Below, in pieces: positions 7,280 to 15,415 of a stretch of 57,542 nucleotides of DNA. Both the position numbers and the translations under genes were made by a program. Numbering within the stretch: the stretch's first letter is position 1; the number at the start of each line of letters is the position of its first letter. The notes under the pieces were generated by a model. The model had not been told where the DNA came from. It saw only the letters and a program-made list of their open reading frames with translations, and made no database searches. The stretch comes from a bacterium (lineage in GTDB: Bacteria; Desulfobacterota; DSWW01): assembly GCA_028277985.1 (NCBI GenBank), contig JANQFG010000061.1, positions 1 to 57,542 of the forward strand, written 5' to 3'.

Positions 7280-8443
7280 CTACACGAATGCGCTGAGCCC
7301 GAGCGTGTCCCTGCCCACGATCAGCTTCTGAATTTGTGTCGTTCCGTCCGGGATGGTCTGCATGCGCGCGTCCCGGAAGTACCGCTCCGCCGGGTACTCC
7401 TCGCTCAAGCCGTAGCCCCCCAGGATCTGCACACACTCCGAGGCCGTCTCCACTCCTGCTTCGGTGGCATAATACTTTGCCATCGCGGACTGGGCATCGC
7501 AACGCTGGCCCTGATCCATCATCCAGAAGGCCCGGTAGGTGAGCAGGGCGGCCGCATCGGTCCGGGTCCGCATGTCGGAGATCATTGCCTGGATCAGCTG
7601 GAATGATCCGATCTCCTTGCCGAACTGCTTCCTTTCCTGTGCGTACCGGACGGCGAGGGCCAGGGCGGCACGAGACATTCCGACGCTGCCGACAGCCATC
7701 AGGCTGCGGGCCAGTTCGAAGGTGCGAAGGGTCGTCTTCAAACCCTGACCCGGTTCTGCGAGAAGGTGGTTGTCCTGTACCTTTGTGTCTTCGAAGATGA
7801 GCTCCGATGTTGGGAAGGCCTTCATCCCCATCTTTTCCAGCTCCCGCGTCTTGTAGGGGCTCCGGTCCCGATCCACCAGAGCGGCGGTCAGGCCCTTTGC
7901 GCCGAGGGACCGGTCGGTGGTGGCGATCACGATCGCCTTGTCCGAGATGCTTCCATTCGAGATCCATGTCTTGGTCCCGTTCAGCAGATATCCGTCATCG
8001 ACCTTCTTCAGGGCCGTTTCGATCGCCGCGGCGAAGGACCCTACATTCGGCTCGGTGACGCAGAGACATCCGATGGAGTCTCCTGAGCAGATGGCCGGAA
8101 GGATGCTCTTCTTGCACTCCTGGTTGGGGGACTCGGTTATGAGGCGGCCGCAGACGGTCTGGATGAGACAGACGCCGCCAAGGGACCCGAAAATGCCGGC
8201 CAGCTTCTCGGCAATCAGGCCGGTGGTGACATAATCGAGGCCCAGGCCGCCGTATTCCTCGGGAATCGGCCCGGAGACCGCTCCGAAGGGATAGAGCTTC
8301 TTGAGCAGTCCCTTGACGACGGCAGGATCCCGCAGGGCTTTTGTCCGGTCGTACTCGTCGGCAAGCGGCTCCAGCTCCTTGCGGCCAAACTTCTCAAAGC
8401 TGTCGAGCAGGATTCTCTGGTCTTCGGTCAGCGCGAAATCCAT
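7280..8443 (-). CDS. Acyl-CoA dehydrogenase (BbsG-like)
   Basis: This 387-residue FAD enzyme introduces a 2,3-double bond into an acyl-CoA and passes electrons to ETF. It has the standard N-terminal helical, beta and C-terminal helical domains: CVTEPNVGS and TWISNG in the middle, RKQFG and QILGGYG in the last third. At the catalytic-base position of many members (YEGT in short-chain enzymes) it has Asp366 in IPDGTTQIQ. The same cluster order (hydratase, dehydrogenase, thiolase) points to beta-oxidation of one compound. In the benzylsuccinate operon the equivalent is bbsG. It starts behind GAGGAG, 20 bases after the hydratase gene. Confidence 0.9.
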   Translation of the reverse strand: MDFALTEDQRILLDSFEKFGRKELEPLADEYDRTKALRDPAVVKGLLKKLYPFGAVSGPIPEEYGGLGLDYVTTGLIAEKLAGIFGSLGGVCLIQTVCGRLITESPNQECKKSILPAICSGDSIGCLCVTEPNVGSFAAAIETALKKVDDGYLLNGTKTWISNGSISDKAIVIATTDRSLGAKGLTAALVDRDRSPYKTRELEKMGMKAFPTSELIFEDTKVQDNHLLAEPGQGLKTTLRTFELARSLMAVGSVGMSRAALALAVRYAQERKQFGKEIGSFQLIQAMISDMRTRTDAAALLTYRAFWMMDQGQRCDAQSAMAKYYATEAGVETASECVQILGGYGLSEEYPAERYFRDARMQTIPDGTTQIQKLIVGRDTLGLSAFV

Positions 8444-8463
8444 GGGTTCTCAGCTCCTCTGCG

Positions 8464-9249
8464 TCAGGCTTTTGTCTGTTCTCTGCCACGATCCTGGAGG
8501 CTCTTTCTCTGGGCGGCCATGAAATCGGCCGTGAGCTTTCGTGCGTGCTCCCGGCAGATTTTCCTTTCCATGATAAGCGCCTCGGAAAGGGGCATGCCGT
8601 AGCCATCGTTGATCACACGCTTGTAGCTCGATACCATGCCCGGCGCACAGGAGAGGATATCCGTGGCCAGTGCCCGGCAGACCGTCAGCAACTCCGCCGG
8701 TTCCACCACTCGATTGACCAGCCCCCAGGCCAGGGCCTGATCGGCAGACAGATAGTTACCCGTGAAAGAGAGCTCCTTGGCCCGGCCGATCCCGATCAGC
8801 CTCCCCAGCTTCTGGCTCATGCCCCAGCCCGGCATGACTCCGACCCGTGCGTGCGTGTCTGCGAACCGGGCCTCGGTCGAGGCGATCAGGAAGTCGCATG
8901 CCAGGGCAAGCTCGAACCCGCCCGTGATGGACACGCCGTTGATGGCACCGATGATGGGGCGATCGAATCCGTTTACGATATCTATGGTATCCAGGTTGTC
9001 TTCCGGCTCGCTCCCGCCTCCCCCCATGCCCTGTTCCGACATCTCCTTCAGGTCGAGACCGGCACAGAAGGCCCGTCCCGCACCGGTGAGGATCACGACC
9101 CCTGTCTCACGATCCGCCTGGAGATCGGTAAAGGCCTGGCCGATGGACGCGACGAGCTCCCTTGAAAGGGCGTTCATCGCCTTGGGCCGGTTCAACGTGA
9201 GTGTCGCAATTCCGTCCTTCTTTTCAACGAGCAGCACCGGTTCTGGCAT
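8464..9249 (-). CDS. Enoyl-CoA hydratase/isomerase family protein
   Basis: This 261-residue crotonase-fold protein probably hydrates the enoyl-CoA made by the neighbouring dehydrogenase. Oxyanion-hole segments AGRAFCAGLDL and NGVSITGGFELAL are present. The first catalytic Glu is kept (GGFELAL). The position of the second Glu in rat hydratase falls in FADTHARVGVMPGWG and appears to be His, so the reaction may differ from simple hydration. The start is the ATG at 9249 behind GGAGGTAG; the longer reading upstream is not coding. It is the first gene of the minus-strand operon and faces the divergent DUF35 gene across 156 bases. Confidence 0.88.
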   Translation of the reverse strand: MPEPVLLVEKKDGIATLTLNRPKAMNALSRELVASIGQAFTDLQADRETGVVILTGAGRAFCAGLDLKEMSEQGMGGGGSEPEDNLDTIDIVNGFDRPIIGAINGVSITGGFELALACDFLIASTEARFADTHARVGVMPGWGMSQKLGRLIGIGRAKELSFTGNYLSADQALAWGLVNRVVEPAELLTVCRALATDILSCAPGMVSSYKRVINDGYGMPLSEALIMERKICREHARKLTADFMAAQRKSLQDRGREQTKA

Positions 9250-9296
9250 GATTCTACCTCCACTGTGGGACCGCATCTTACGAAAATCCCCGGAAT

Positions 9297-9330
9297 CGGG
9301 TATTATACCCGTCTGCGACGGGTTCCGTCG
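9297..9330. promoter_or_regulatory. Two adjacent palindromes in a divergent promoter region
   Basis: CGGGTAT-T-ATACCCG (9297-9311) and CGACGG-GTT-CCGTCG (9316-9330) are two 15-base perfect dyads separated by four bases, midway between the divergent hydratase and DUF35 genes. The first contains TATAAT on the minus strand and TATTAT on the plus strand, so a bound regulator could block both directions. The regulator is not identified. Confidence 0.5.
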
Positions 9331-9405
9331 AATGCATCGAAATCCGCATTGAAATCCGGAGGCTGCGCTCACCGGGGAAGGAATCAACCAAGGAGGACGA
9401 AAGAA

Positions 9406-9798
9406 ATGGCAGAACGAGTTCCGATTCGAGAGGGAACGTTTCAGGAGGGTCCCGATGGGGGCGTCCTGCTGGCGAACAAATGCACATCCTGCGGACAGCT
9501 CTTCTTTCCAAAGGCAAAACTGTGTCTGGCATGTCTTCACGAGGACCTGGACGAGGCACCCCTGGGCAGGAAGGGGACGCTCTACTCCTATACGATCGCG
9601 CATATGCCCTCGTCCTTCTTCCCGCCACCCCATGCGATGGGGTACGTGGATTTGCCTGAAGGTCTGCGGGTCTTCGCGCCCCTGAAGATCGTCGACGACA
9701 AGCCCTTTGACGTGGGTATGGAAATGGAAGTCGTCATCGAGAAGATCTGGGAGTTCGAAGGCAAGGAACTGATGGGTTACGTGTTCAAACCCGTTTAG
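9406..9798 (+). CDS. DUF35 zinc-ribbon/OB-fold acyl-CoA-binding protein (BbsA-like)
   Basis: This 130-residue protein has an N-terminal rubredoxin-like zinc ribbon (Cys26, Cys29, Cys40, Cys43: CTSC and CLAC) and an OB-fold C-terminal half (GTLYSYTIAHM). Proteins of this family form tight complexes with SCP2-type thiolases; BbsA is the zinc-finger subunit of benzoylsuccinyl-CoA thiolase BbsAB. The thiolase gene starts 23 bases downstream, which supports such a pair. The start is the ATG at 9406 behind AAGGAGG. It is the first gene of the plus-strand half of the catabolic block. The family and partnership are likely; the substrate is open. Confidence 0.88.
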   Translation: MAERVPIREGTFQEGPDGGVLLANKCTSCGQLFFPKAKLCLACLHEDLDEAPLGRKGTLYSYTIAHMPSSFFPPPHAMGYVDLPEGLRVFAPLKIVDDKPFDVGMEMEVVIEKIWEFEGKELMGYVFKPV

Positions 9799-9821
9799 GC
9801 CGGATGGAGAAGGAGAATACC

Positions 9822-10967
9822 ATGAGGGAAGTTGCCGTATTGGGTGTTGGACAGAGTACCTTCGGTAAGATGCCGGAAATATCCGCTGCCGAGCTCGGAC
9901 GGGATGCCGTGATTGCGGCGATCAAGGATTCCGGGATCAGCGCGCGCGACATACAGGTCGCCTACAGCTCCCGGCTGTACGATGCAGCGATCACGAGTCA
10001 GGACGTGCTCAAAGAAGTGGGAGTCACAGGCCTTGAAATGATCAACGTTGAAAATGCCTGTGCAGGAGGCGCGACAGCGGTCAGAGGGGTATGGAAGGAG
10101 ATCGCGAGCGGTCACTACGACGTGGGCGTTGCCATCGGTGTGGAGTCGATGACGACGAGCCCGGTCGCGCGCAAGCTGATTCCACCGGGCAAAGACGACA
10201 TCGAGGGGCAGCTCGGGCTGACCATGCCCGCCGTGTTCGCCCTGCTCGCGCGGCGTCAGATGCACGAGTCCGGTGCAACGCCCAAGGATTTTGCACAGGT
10301 TTCGGTCAAGAACCATCACCACGGGTGCCTGAACCCCTACGCGCAGTACAAGAAAGAGTTCACGGTCGAGGAGGTCCTCGCTTCGCGGATGATCTGCGAG
10401 CCCATTACCCTGCTTCAGTGCTGTCCGAACACGGACGGTGCTGCCGCCGTGATCCTCTGCTCCATGGATGTGGCGAGGAAGTACTCGACCAATCCGGTCA
10501 AGATTGTCGGTTCTGCGTTGCTTTCCGCAGGATACACCTGGCAGCAGAAGGATATGACATCCTCGCCTCTGGGGGTAGAGACTGCGAGGAGGGCCTATGA
10601 GATGGCAGGCTGCGGGCCCGAGGACATCGACCTCGTAGAGCTCCACGATGCCTTCTCCACGGAAGAGATTCTCCGTTACGAAGACCTGGGTCTGTGCAAG
10701 CCGGGTGAAGGTGTCGAGTTTCTCCGGTCCGGCGCTCCTGCTCTGGGAGGCAAGGTTCCGGTCAACCCGAGCGGCGGGCTCCTTTCCCTGGGCCATCCCT
10801 TGAGCGCGTCCGGCGTGCGTGTGGTAGCGGAAGTGACGACCCATCTGCGCGGTCAGGCAGGGAAGAGACAGGTCGAGGGCGCCAAGGTCGGGTTGGCCCA
10901 CATGCTCGGAGGTTTTGCGGCCGGTCTGGAAGCCGGAGCGTGTGGGATCCATATTCTTACGCGTTGA
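9822..10967 (+). CDS. Thiolase-family protein (BbsB-like partner of DUF35)
   Basis: This 381-residue thiolase has its nucleophile Cys80 in NACAGGA, middle His in ELHDAFSTEE and His in SLGHPLSASG. It lacks the C-terminal Cys-x-Gly loop of classical biosynthetic thiolases, as SCP2-type enzymes do. The preferred start is the ATG at 9822, with AAGGAG at the right distance; an in-frame ATG at 9804 is less likely. Directly downstream of the DUF35 gene, it probably forms a two-subunit thiolase, the last step of a beta-oxidation that releases a free-acid or aromatic acyl-CoA. It differs clearly from the thiolase at 5989, so the block encodes two. Confidence 0.88.
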   Translation: MREVAVLGVGQSTFGKMPEISAAELGRDAVIAAIKDSGISARDIQVAYSSRLYDAAITSQDVLKEVGVTGLEMINVENACAGGATAVRGVWKEIASGHYDVGVAIGVESMTTSPVARKLIPPGKDDIEGQLGLTMPAVFALLARRQMHESGATPKDFAQVSVKNHHHGCLNPYAQYKKEFTVEEVLASRMICEPITLLQCCPNTDGAAAVILCSMDVARKYSTNPVKIVGSALLSAGYTWQQKDMTSSPLGVETARRAYEMAGCGPEDIDLVELHDAFSTEEILRYEDLGLCKPGEGVEFLRSGAPALGGKVPVNPSGGLLSLGHPLSASGVRVVAEVTTHLRGQAGKRQVEGAKVGLAHMLGGFAAGLEAGACGIHILTR

Positions 10968-11140
10968 TACACTAGGATAAAGGCACGAAGGAACGACAAG
11001 GGGGTCGGGGATCAGGGGTCAGGGATCAGGCCGCGCAACCCAACCGATGGAGATTGTGAGGAGCAGAAGGCGACGTGGCAGCCCCCTGTCCACAACCGAG
11101 GACGTCGCGAGCGAAGCAACCCCCTGGCTATTGTGCTGTC

Positions 11141-11160
11141 ATCCCCGCGAAGGCGGGGAT
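11141..11160. repeat. Short GC hairpin, dispersed-repeat type
   Basis: ATCCCCGC-GAAG-GCGGGGAT is a perfect 8-bp stem with a tetraloop. It lies within a TGTCATCCCCGCG-type motif that I recognise as a widespread intergenic repeat in proteobacterial genomes. It lies in the 239-base gap between the thiolase and CoA-transferase genes. That gap also has tandem GGGATCAGG units at 11006-11029. Confidence 0.7.
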
Positions 11161-11206
11161 CCAGGGGTGGACCGGTGGCTGGGACTAGTCCGAGTTGGGG
11201 GGAGAC

Positions 11207-12349
11207 ATGACCTTACCGTTGGAGGGAGTACGAATTCTGGATTCGGCGCACCAGTACCCGGGGCCCTACTGTTCAATGCTCCTGGCGGACATGGGTGCCG
11301 AGGTGTTGAAGGTCGAAAGGCCCGGGGCAGGGGATCCGGCCCGGCAGGTTCCCGACTTCTTCCAAACCATCAACCGAAACAAGCGGAGCCTGACCCTTGA
11401 CGTGAAGCATCCGGAAGGCAAGGAGATCCTCCTTCGCCTGGTCAAGCAGTGCGACGTTTTCACCGAGGGGTTTCGGCCCGGGGTCACGAACCGGCTGGGC
11501 ATCGACTATGAGGCCCTGAGCAAGATCAACCCGCGCCTGGTCTACTGCTCCATCTCCGGCTACGGCCAGGACGGTCCGTTCCGGGATGTTCCCGGCCATG
11601 ACCTGAATTACCAGTCCATGGCAGGGATGCTCGAAGGATTTCTTGACAAGGACGGCGAGTATATCGCACCCCGAATCACGGTGGGAGATCTGTCGTCAGG
11701 GATGTTCGCCGCCATGGGAATTCTCGCGGGCCTCATGTCGCGGGAGAAGTCGGGCAAGGGGCTCTACGTGGATGTCTCCATGTTCGACGGGCTACTCTCC
11801 TGGATGGGCGCGAGCGTGGGGATGACCTATTCGCTGGGAATGTTCGATTTCGGACAGGATGCGGGGTACGGGATCTTCAAGGGTGCGGACGGGAAGTCGT
11901 TCTCTCTGGGGATCGCACACGAGGACTGGTTCTGGCAGAGGCTCTGTTCCGTCATCGGACTCGAGCAGCACGCGGGGCTGAACGCCCTGGAGAGGAGGCT
12001 GCAAAGGCCGGATATCGAGAAAGAGATGCAGTCCGTCTTCTCCGGAAAGGACAGGGACGAGTGGGTCAGAATGTTGATCGAGGCGGATGTACCCGTAGCG
12101 CCGGTGAACGACATGGCAACATTGCCCGGGGACCCACACGTCCAGGCCAGGAATTTGATTCAGGACATTGAGCTTGCCTCGGGGCAGACCATCCGGCAAG
12201 TGAGCTTTCCGATCGAGTTCTCCACCTGCGATGCGAAGAAGATCCGAAGACCTCCGCCGGAGCTGGGGGAGCACACGGATCAGGTCCTTTCCGAAATCGG
12301 ATACTCCGACGAGGATGTGTTGCGGCTCCGGACGGATGGCGTCGTGTAG
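11207..12349 (+). CDS. Family III CoA-transferase (CaiB/BaiF type)
   Basis: This 380-residue enzyme moves CoA between carboxylic acids through aspartyl intermediates. The catalytic Asp161 is in VGDLSSGMFAAMG. The N-terminal ILDSAHQYPGPYCSMLLADMGA and KRSLTLDVK segments are typical. BbsEF, which activates benzylsuccinate with succinyl-CoA, belongs to this family, but BbsEF is a heteromer and here only one subunit is encoded. The start is the ATG at 11207 behind GGGGGGAG; an upstream TTG in frame is unlikely. Its position after the thiolase suggests it activates the pathway substrate or recycles CoA from a product. Confidence 0.9.
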   Translation: MTLPLEGVRILDSAHQYPGPYCSMLLADMGAEVLKVERPGAGDPARQVPDFFQTINRNKRSLTLDVKHPEGKEILLRLVKQCDVFTEGFRPGVTNRLGIDYEALSKINPRLVYCSISGYGQDGPFRDVPGHDLNYQSMAGMLEGFLDKDGEYIAPRITVGDLSSGMFAAMGILAGLMSREKSGKGLYVDVSMFDGLLSWMGASVGMTYSLGMFDFGQDAGYGIFKGADGKSFSLGIAHEDWFWQRLCSVIGLEQHAGLNALERRLQRPDIEKEMQSVFSGKDRDEWVRMLIEADVPVAPVNDMATLPGDPHVQARNLIQDIELASGQTIRQVSFPIEFSTCDAKKIRRPPPELGEHTDQVLSEIGYSDEDVLRLRTDGVV

Positions 12350-12395
12350 CGAATTACTCCACATCGAACCGTTGTGAAGCCCTGGAGGTGAGCCG

Positions 12396-13217
12396 ATGAG
12401 CGAGCAGGACGTTCCCACGTACGAGGTGTATGCCCTCCAATACGGATACCACACTTTCTACCCCAGCTACATGTTCTTCTGGATGGGTAACCCTCCCCTG
12501 GCCGGAGAGCAGAGCCTGATGCCGAACGCCTACTACCTGTGGCTGATCAAGGGCCCGGACACAAACATCCTCTTGGACGCCGGGTGTACGCCTGAAGCGG
12601 CCCAGGCCCATCAGCTCGAGGGTTACGCAGATCACGAAACGCTGCTCGGACGGCTCGGTCTGTCAGCAAAGGATATCGACACGGTCATCCTCTCGCACCC
12701 GGACTGGGACCACCTGGACGGGATCTCGGTCTTCGACGAGAGCATGCCGGAAGTCTATGTCCACGAAGCCGCCTATGCCTGGCATCTTCAGGTGGGAAGG
12801 CGCTATGAGCTGCTCAGAGCCGTAAACATGCCCTCCAAGGAGGAGGTGGACAAGGCGCTGAAGGTGATGGACGCGGGCAAGCTCAATCTCGTGAAGGGCG
12901 AGCATGGCGACACCGTGGAGATCCGGCCCGGCCTCTCGGTGATTCGAACGGACGGCCACTACCAGGGACATCTTGCCGTGGTGGTGGAGACCGCCGAGGG
13001 ACCCGTTTTCCTCGCCGCGGATTCGGTCTATCTGTACGGCAACCTCGAACTGGGATGGCCCATAGGACTCGTTCGAACGAGTCTCACCGACGCGCTGGAC
13101 GTGTTCGACATGATCAAGGATGTGACGGCGAAAGGCGGTTTTGCCGTTCCCGGGCACGACCCTCAGCTCCCGGAGAAGTTTCCCAAGGTCGAGGAGGGGG
13201 TGTTCCGTATCGCCTGA
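12396..13217 (+). CDS. Metallo-beta-lactamase-fold hydrolase, AHL-lactonase-like
   Basis: This 273-residue protein resembles the N-acyl-homoserine-lactonase group of MBL-fold enzymes (YLWLIKGPDTNILLDAG near the N-terminus, TDGHYQGH and PGHDPQ later). The metal motif is HPDWDH (His101, Asp103, Asp105, His106), where the second His of HxHxDH is Asp. The metal site may therefore be changed. In a CoA catabolic operon it is more likely a thioester, lactone or ring hydrolase than a quorum-quenching enzyme; this is inference. The start has a strong GGAGGTGAG, and it follows the CoA-transferase by 46 bases. Confidence 0.75.
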   Translation: MSEQDVPTYEVYALQYGYHTFYPSYMFFWMGNPPLAGEQSLMPNAYYLWLIKGPDTNILLDAGCTPEAAQAHQLEGYADHETLLGRLGLSAKDIDTVILSHPDWDHLDGISVFDESMPEVYVHEAAYAWHLQVGRRYELLRAVNMPSKEEVDKALKVMDAGKLNLVKGEHGDTVEIRPGLSVIRTDGHYQGHLAVVVETAEGPVFLAADSVYLYGNLELGWPIGLVRTSLTDALDVFDMIKDVTAKGGFAVPGHDPQLPEKFPKVEEGVFRIA

Positions 13218-13271
13218 GATCCTGCCTGCAACGCGAGCATGCTGCACCCGCTATCGGAGAAGGGTTCCCGA

Positions 13272-14438
13272 ATGCCTCAAGTCGGAATCCGAAGAACGAG
13301 CATCGACCGGCTCGAACAGGATGTGGAAGAGCTCCTGGGTTGGATCGGGTATGCGCCGGCGAAGGAGCGAATTCTTCTCAAGCCGAACATCGTCGCTGCC
13401 GTATCGCCGGAAAACGGGGACGATACACACCCGAAGGTGACGGAGGCGCTTATCCGGTACTTCCAGCGACGGGGCAAGCAGGTCGTCCTTGCAGAGGGAA
13501 GCGGGATCTTCGACACGGAGGAGGCTTTCGAAAGGCTGCTCGAGACGACAGGCTACCTCGATATTCGTGATCGTCTCGGGGTTCCCATCATCAACGTGGA
13601 ACACCTAGAGTGTGAGGACGTACCCTGGACATACGGTTCCATTCCTCTGCCGAAGATGCTCCCCGACTGCGAGTATATCAATGTCCCCACCATGAAGACC
13701 CATATCCAGACCCTGGTGACGCTGGGTGCGAAGAATCAGAAGGGCCTTCTCCAAATGAAGACCAAGAAGCTCTTTCACAAGAAGGAGCTTCACGACTACC
13801 TCCGTGCCCTGAGCGAGGTGGTCCGACCCGCCCTGACGCTTGTGGACGGCCTGTACTGCGTCGAGGGGACCGGCCCGACGGGCCCTCCGGTGGGTGAGGT
13901 GAAGGAAATGGGCCTTCTCGTTGCAGGCAAGAACATGATGGCGGTGGACAACGTCTGCACCGAGATCATGGGGTTCGATGTGAAGGACGTGAAACACCTC
14001 GAGCCGGTGAAGGACGTGGAGGTCCTGGGAGAGAGGATCGAGGCGGTGCGGTCGACTTTCAAGCCGCCGGTGCGCATCATCCGGGTGGACCCTTTCACGG
14101 TCTACTCGGACGACAAGGTCTGCACCATGTGCTCGGTTCCCTTCTACAGGGCCCTTTCAAAAATATTCAACACGCCTGCTCTGTATGACCAATTCACCAA
14201 GAGACCGGACTTGCGGCAGGTGAGCGTCATCATGGGGCCGACGGACCCCCCTGCGGACCCGGAGTCCTATCCCGTCTGCCTTGGAGACTGCTCCACCCGG
14301 ACGGCAAGAAAGAAGGGGATTGCGCACATCGCAGGCTGCCATCCCGACTACCGGGAGGTCGTGAACTTCTTCTGCCCGGGAGCCTATCCGGATATGGACC
14401 GGGCGGATTCGAAAACCCACTCGAAGGAGTCATCATGA
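13272..14438 (+). CDS. DUF362 domain protein
   Basis: This 388-residue protein carries the DUF362 core: LLKPNIVAAVSPENGDDTHP, then NVPTMKTH and KNQKGLLQMK. The biochemical role of DUF362 is not established. Unlike many members it has no 2x[4Fe-4S] ferredoxin tail. Its last third instead has scattered cysteines (CTMCSVPF, CLGDCSTRT, AGCHPDY, FCPGAYP) that could bind a cluster. The preferred start is the ATG at 13272 behind GGAGAAGGG; an ATG at 13239 is possible. Its stop overlaps the start of the next gene (ATGA), implying translational coupling with the Cache-like protein. Confidence 0.8.
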   Translation: MPQVGIRRTSIDRLEQDVEELLGWIGYAPAKERILLKPNIVAAVSPENGDDTHPKVTEALIRYFQRRGKQVVLAEGSGIFDTEEAFERLLETTGYLDIRDRLGVPIINVEHLECEDVPWTYGSIPLPKMLPDCEYINVPTMKTHIQTLVTLGAKNQKGLLQMKTKKLFHKKELHDYLRALSEVVRPALTLVDGLYCVEGTGPTGPPVGEVKEMGLLVAGKNMMAVDNVCTEIMGFDVKDVKHLEPVKDVEVLGERIEAVRSTFKPPVRIIRVDPFTVYSDDKVCTMCSVPFYRALSKIFNTPALYDQFTKRPDLRQVSVIMGPTDPPADPESYPVCLGDCSTRTARKKGIAHIAGCHPDYREVVNFFCPGAYPDMDRADSKTHSKESS

Positions 14439-15388
14439 TAGACGAGACGAGAAAAGAGTTGCGGGATTATGCTGCCACGGTTTCCGAGAATCTGAGAAAG
14501 CTTTCAGACGAAACGGACCGCCTTGCCTGCTTCGTGGAGGATCTGCTCGCGTACAGGGATCTGTACGACACCTCCATCGAAGGAATGGACGAGCGCTACA
14601 AGCGGCAGGGGGATGCGTACGTGCTCTACGAAGACGGCAACCTCTTCGTGAATGCAGCCAGCGGGGCCGTCCCTGTGGATGACAGGGTGAAGCGGGATCT
14701 CAGGCTCTACGAATACGCCAAACCGAGGTTGAAGGATGCCTTCTACCGGCTCCGGTACTGCGACGAGATGTGGTTCTTCACGACCGAGACCCTGGCCTGC
14801 GGATGGGTGGAATACGACTACATCGGGCCGAACCTTCCGGAAAGGATCGACCTGACCATGGTCCATCCCTTTCGGGTGACCCGGCTGGACTGGTTCGCGA
14901 TCGTCAACCCGGTGAACAATCCGGAGAGAGAAGGGAAATGGTCTTCCTTTCCCTTTGTCGAGCTCTATCATCAGTGGGTCTTCACCTACCACGTTCCCCT
15001 TTACGATGGTGAGAAATTCATGGGGGCCTTTGTTCCCCATGCAAAGATCGACCCCATGCTGGAAGACTCGATCTACAAGGGCAAGGCAAAGATGATGGCC
15101 ATCCACGATGACGGGACATTGATCGGGATGAACGAAGCCGCGGAAAAAGAGTTCGATCTCGAGACCTACAAGTTCCGTCTGTGGGATGAGCCTTCCGCGA
15201 AAGTGCCCTACGTCAGGAATGAATTGAACCTGATGAAGAACGAGTGCGAGGATTTCCACTGGCTGGCCGACGGAATCAAGTGGCAGAACGTTTTCGATCT
15301 GACCATCCTCGGCAAGGAATACACGATTCTAAAGGAGCGCATCCCGCTCATCGGGATGAACCTCGTTGCTCTGTTGGACAAGGAATGA
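14435..15388 (+). CDS. Stand-alone Cache-like sensor-domain protein
   Basis: This 317-residue protein has an N-terminal helical region (about 1-45) and then a double-Cache/PAS-like alpha-beta domain. Aromatic-rich segments (MWFFTTETLACGWVEYDY, VELYHQWVFTYHVPLYDGE, GKAKMMAIHDDGTLIGMN) resemble ligand-binding Cache folds. I see no signal peptide, membrane segment, kinase, methyl-accepting or cyclase output domain. Cache domains are normally extracellular parts of receptors, so a soluble one coupled to a DUF362 gene inside a catabolic operon is odd. It might bind the substrate as a cofactor-independent sensor or lyase-like protein. Fold assignment is by pattern only. Its GAAGGAG precedes the ATG, and it overlaps the DUF362 stop by four bases. 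Confidence 0.6.
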   Translation: MIDETRKELRDYAATVSENLRKLSDETDRLACFVEDLLAYRDLYDTSIEGMDERYKRQGDAYVLYEDGNLFVNAASGAVPVDDRVKRDLRLYEYAKPRLKDAFYRLRYCDEMWFFTTETLACGWVEYDYIGPNLPERIDLTMVHPFRVTRLDWFAIVNPVNNPEREGKWSSFPFVELYHQWVFTYHVPLYDGEKFMGAFVPHAKIDPMLEDSIYKGKAKMMAIHDDGTLIGMNEAAEKEFDLETYKFRLWDEPSAKVPYVRNELNLMKNECEDFHWLADGIKWQNVFDLTILGKEYTILKERIPLIGMNLVALLDKE

Positions 15389-15415
15389 ACCCACACGAAG
15401 AAAGGAGAACCCGGC

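Noticed and set aside
6283..7296. 337-codon open frame opposite the thiolase
   Set aside because: It is antisense shadow of a well-supported thiolase and shows no recognisable domain.
12396..13217. Quorum-quenching lactonase
   Set aside because: The fold is similar, but the metal motif is changed and the operon is catabolic. No quorum-sensing genes are nearby.
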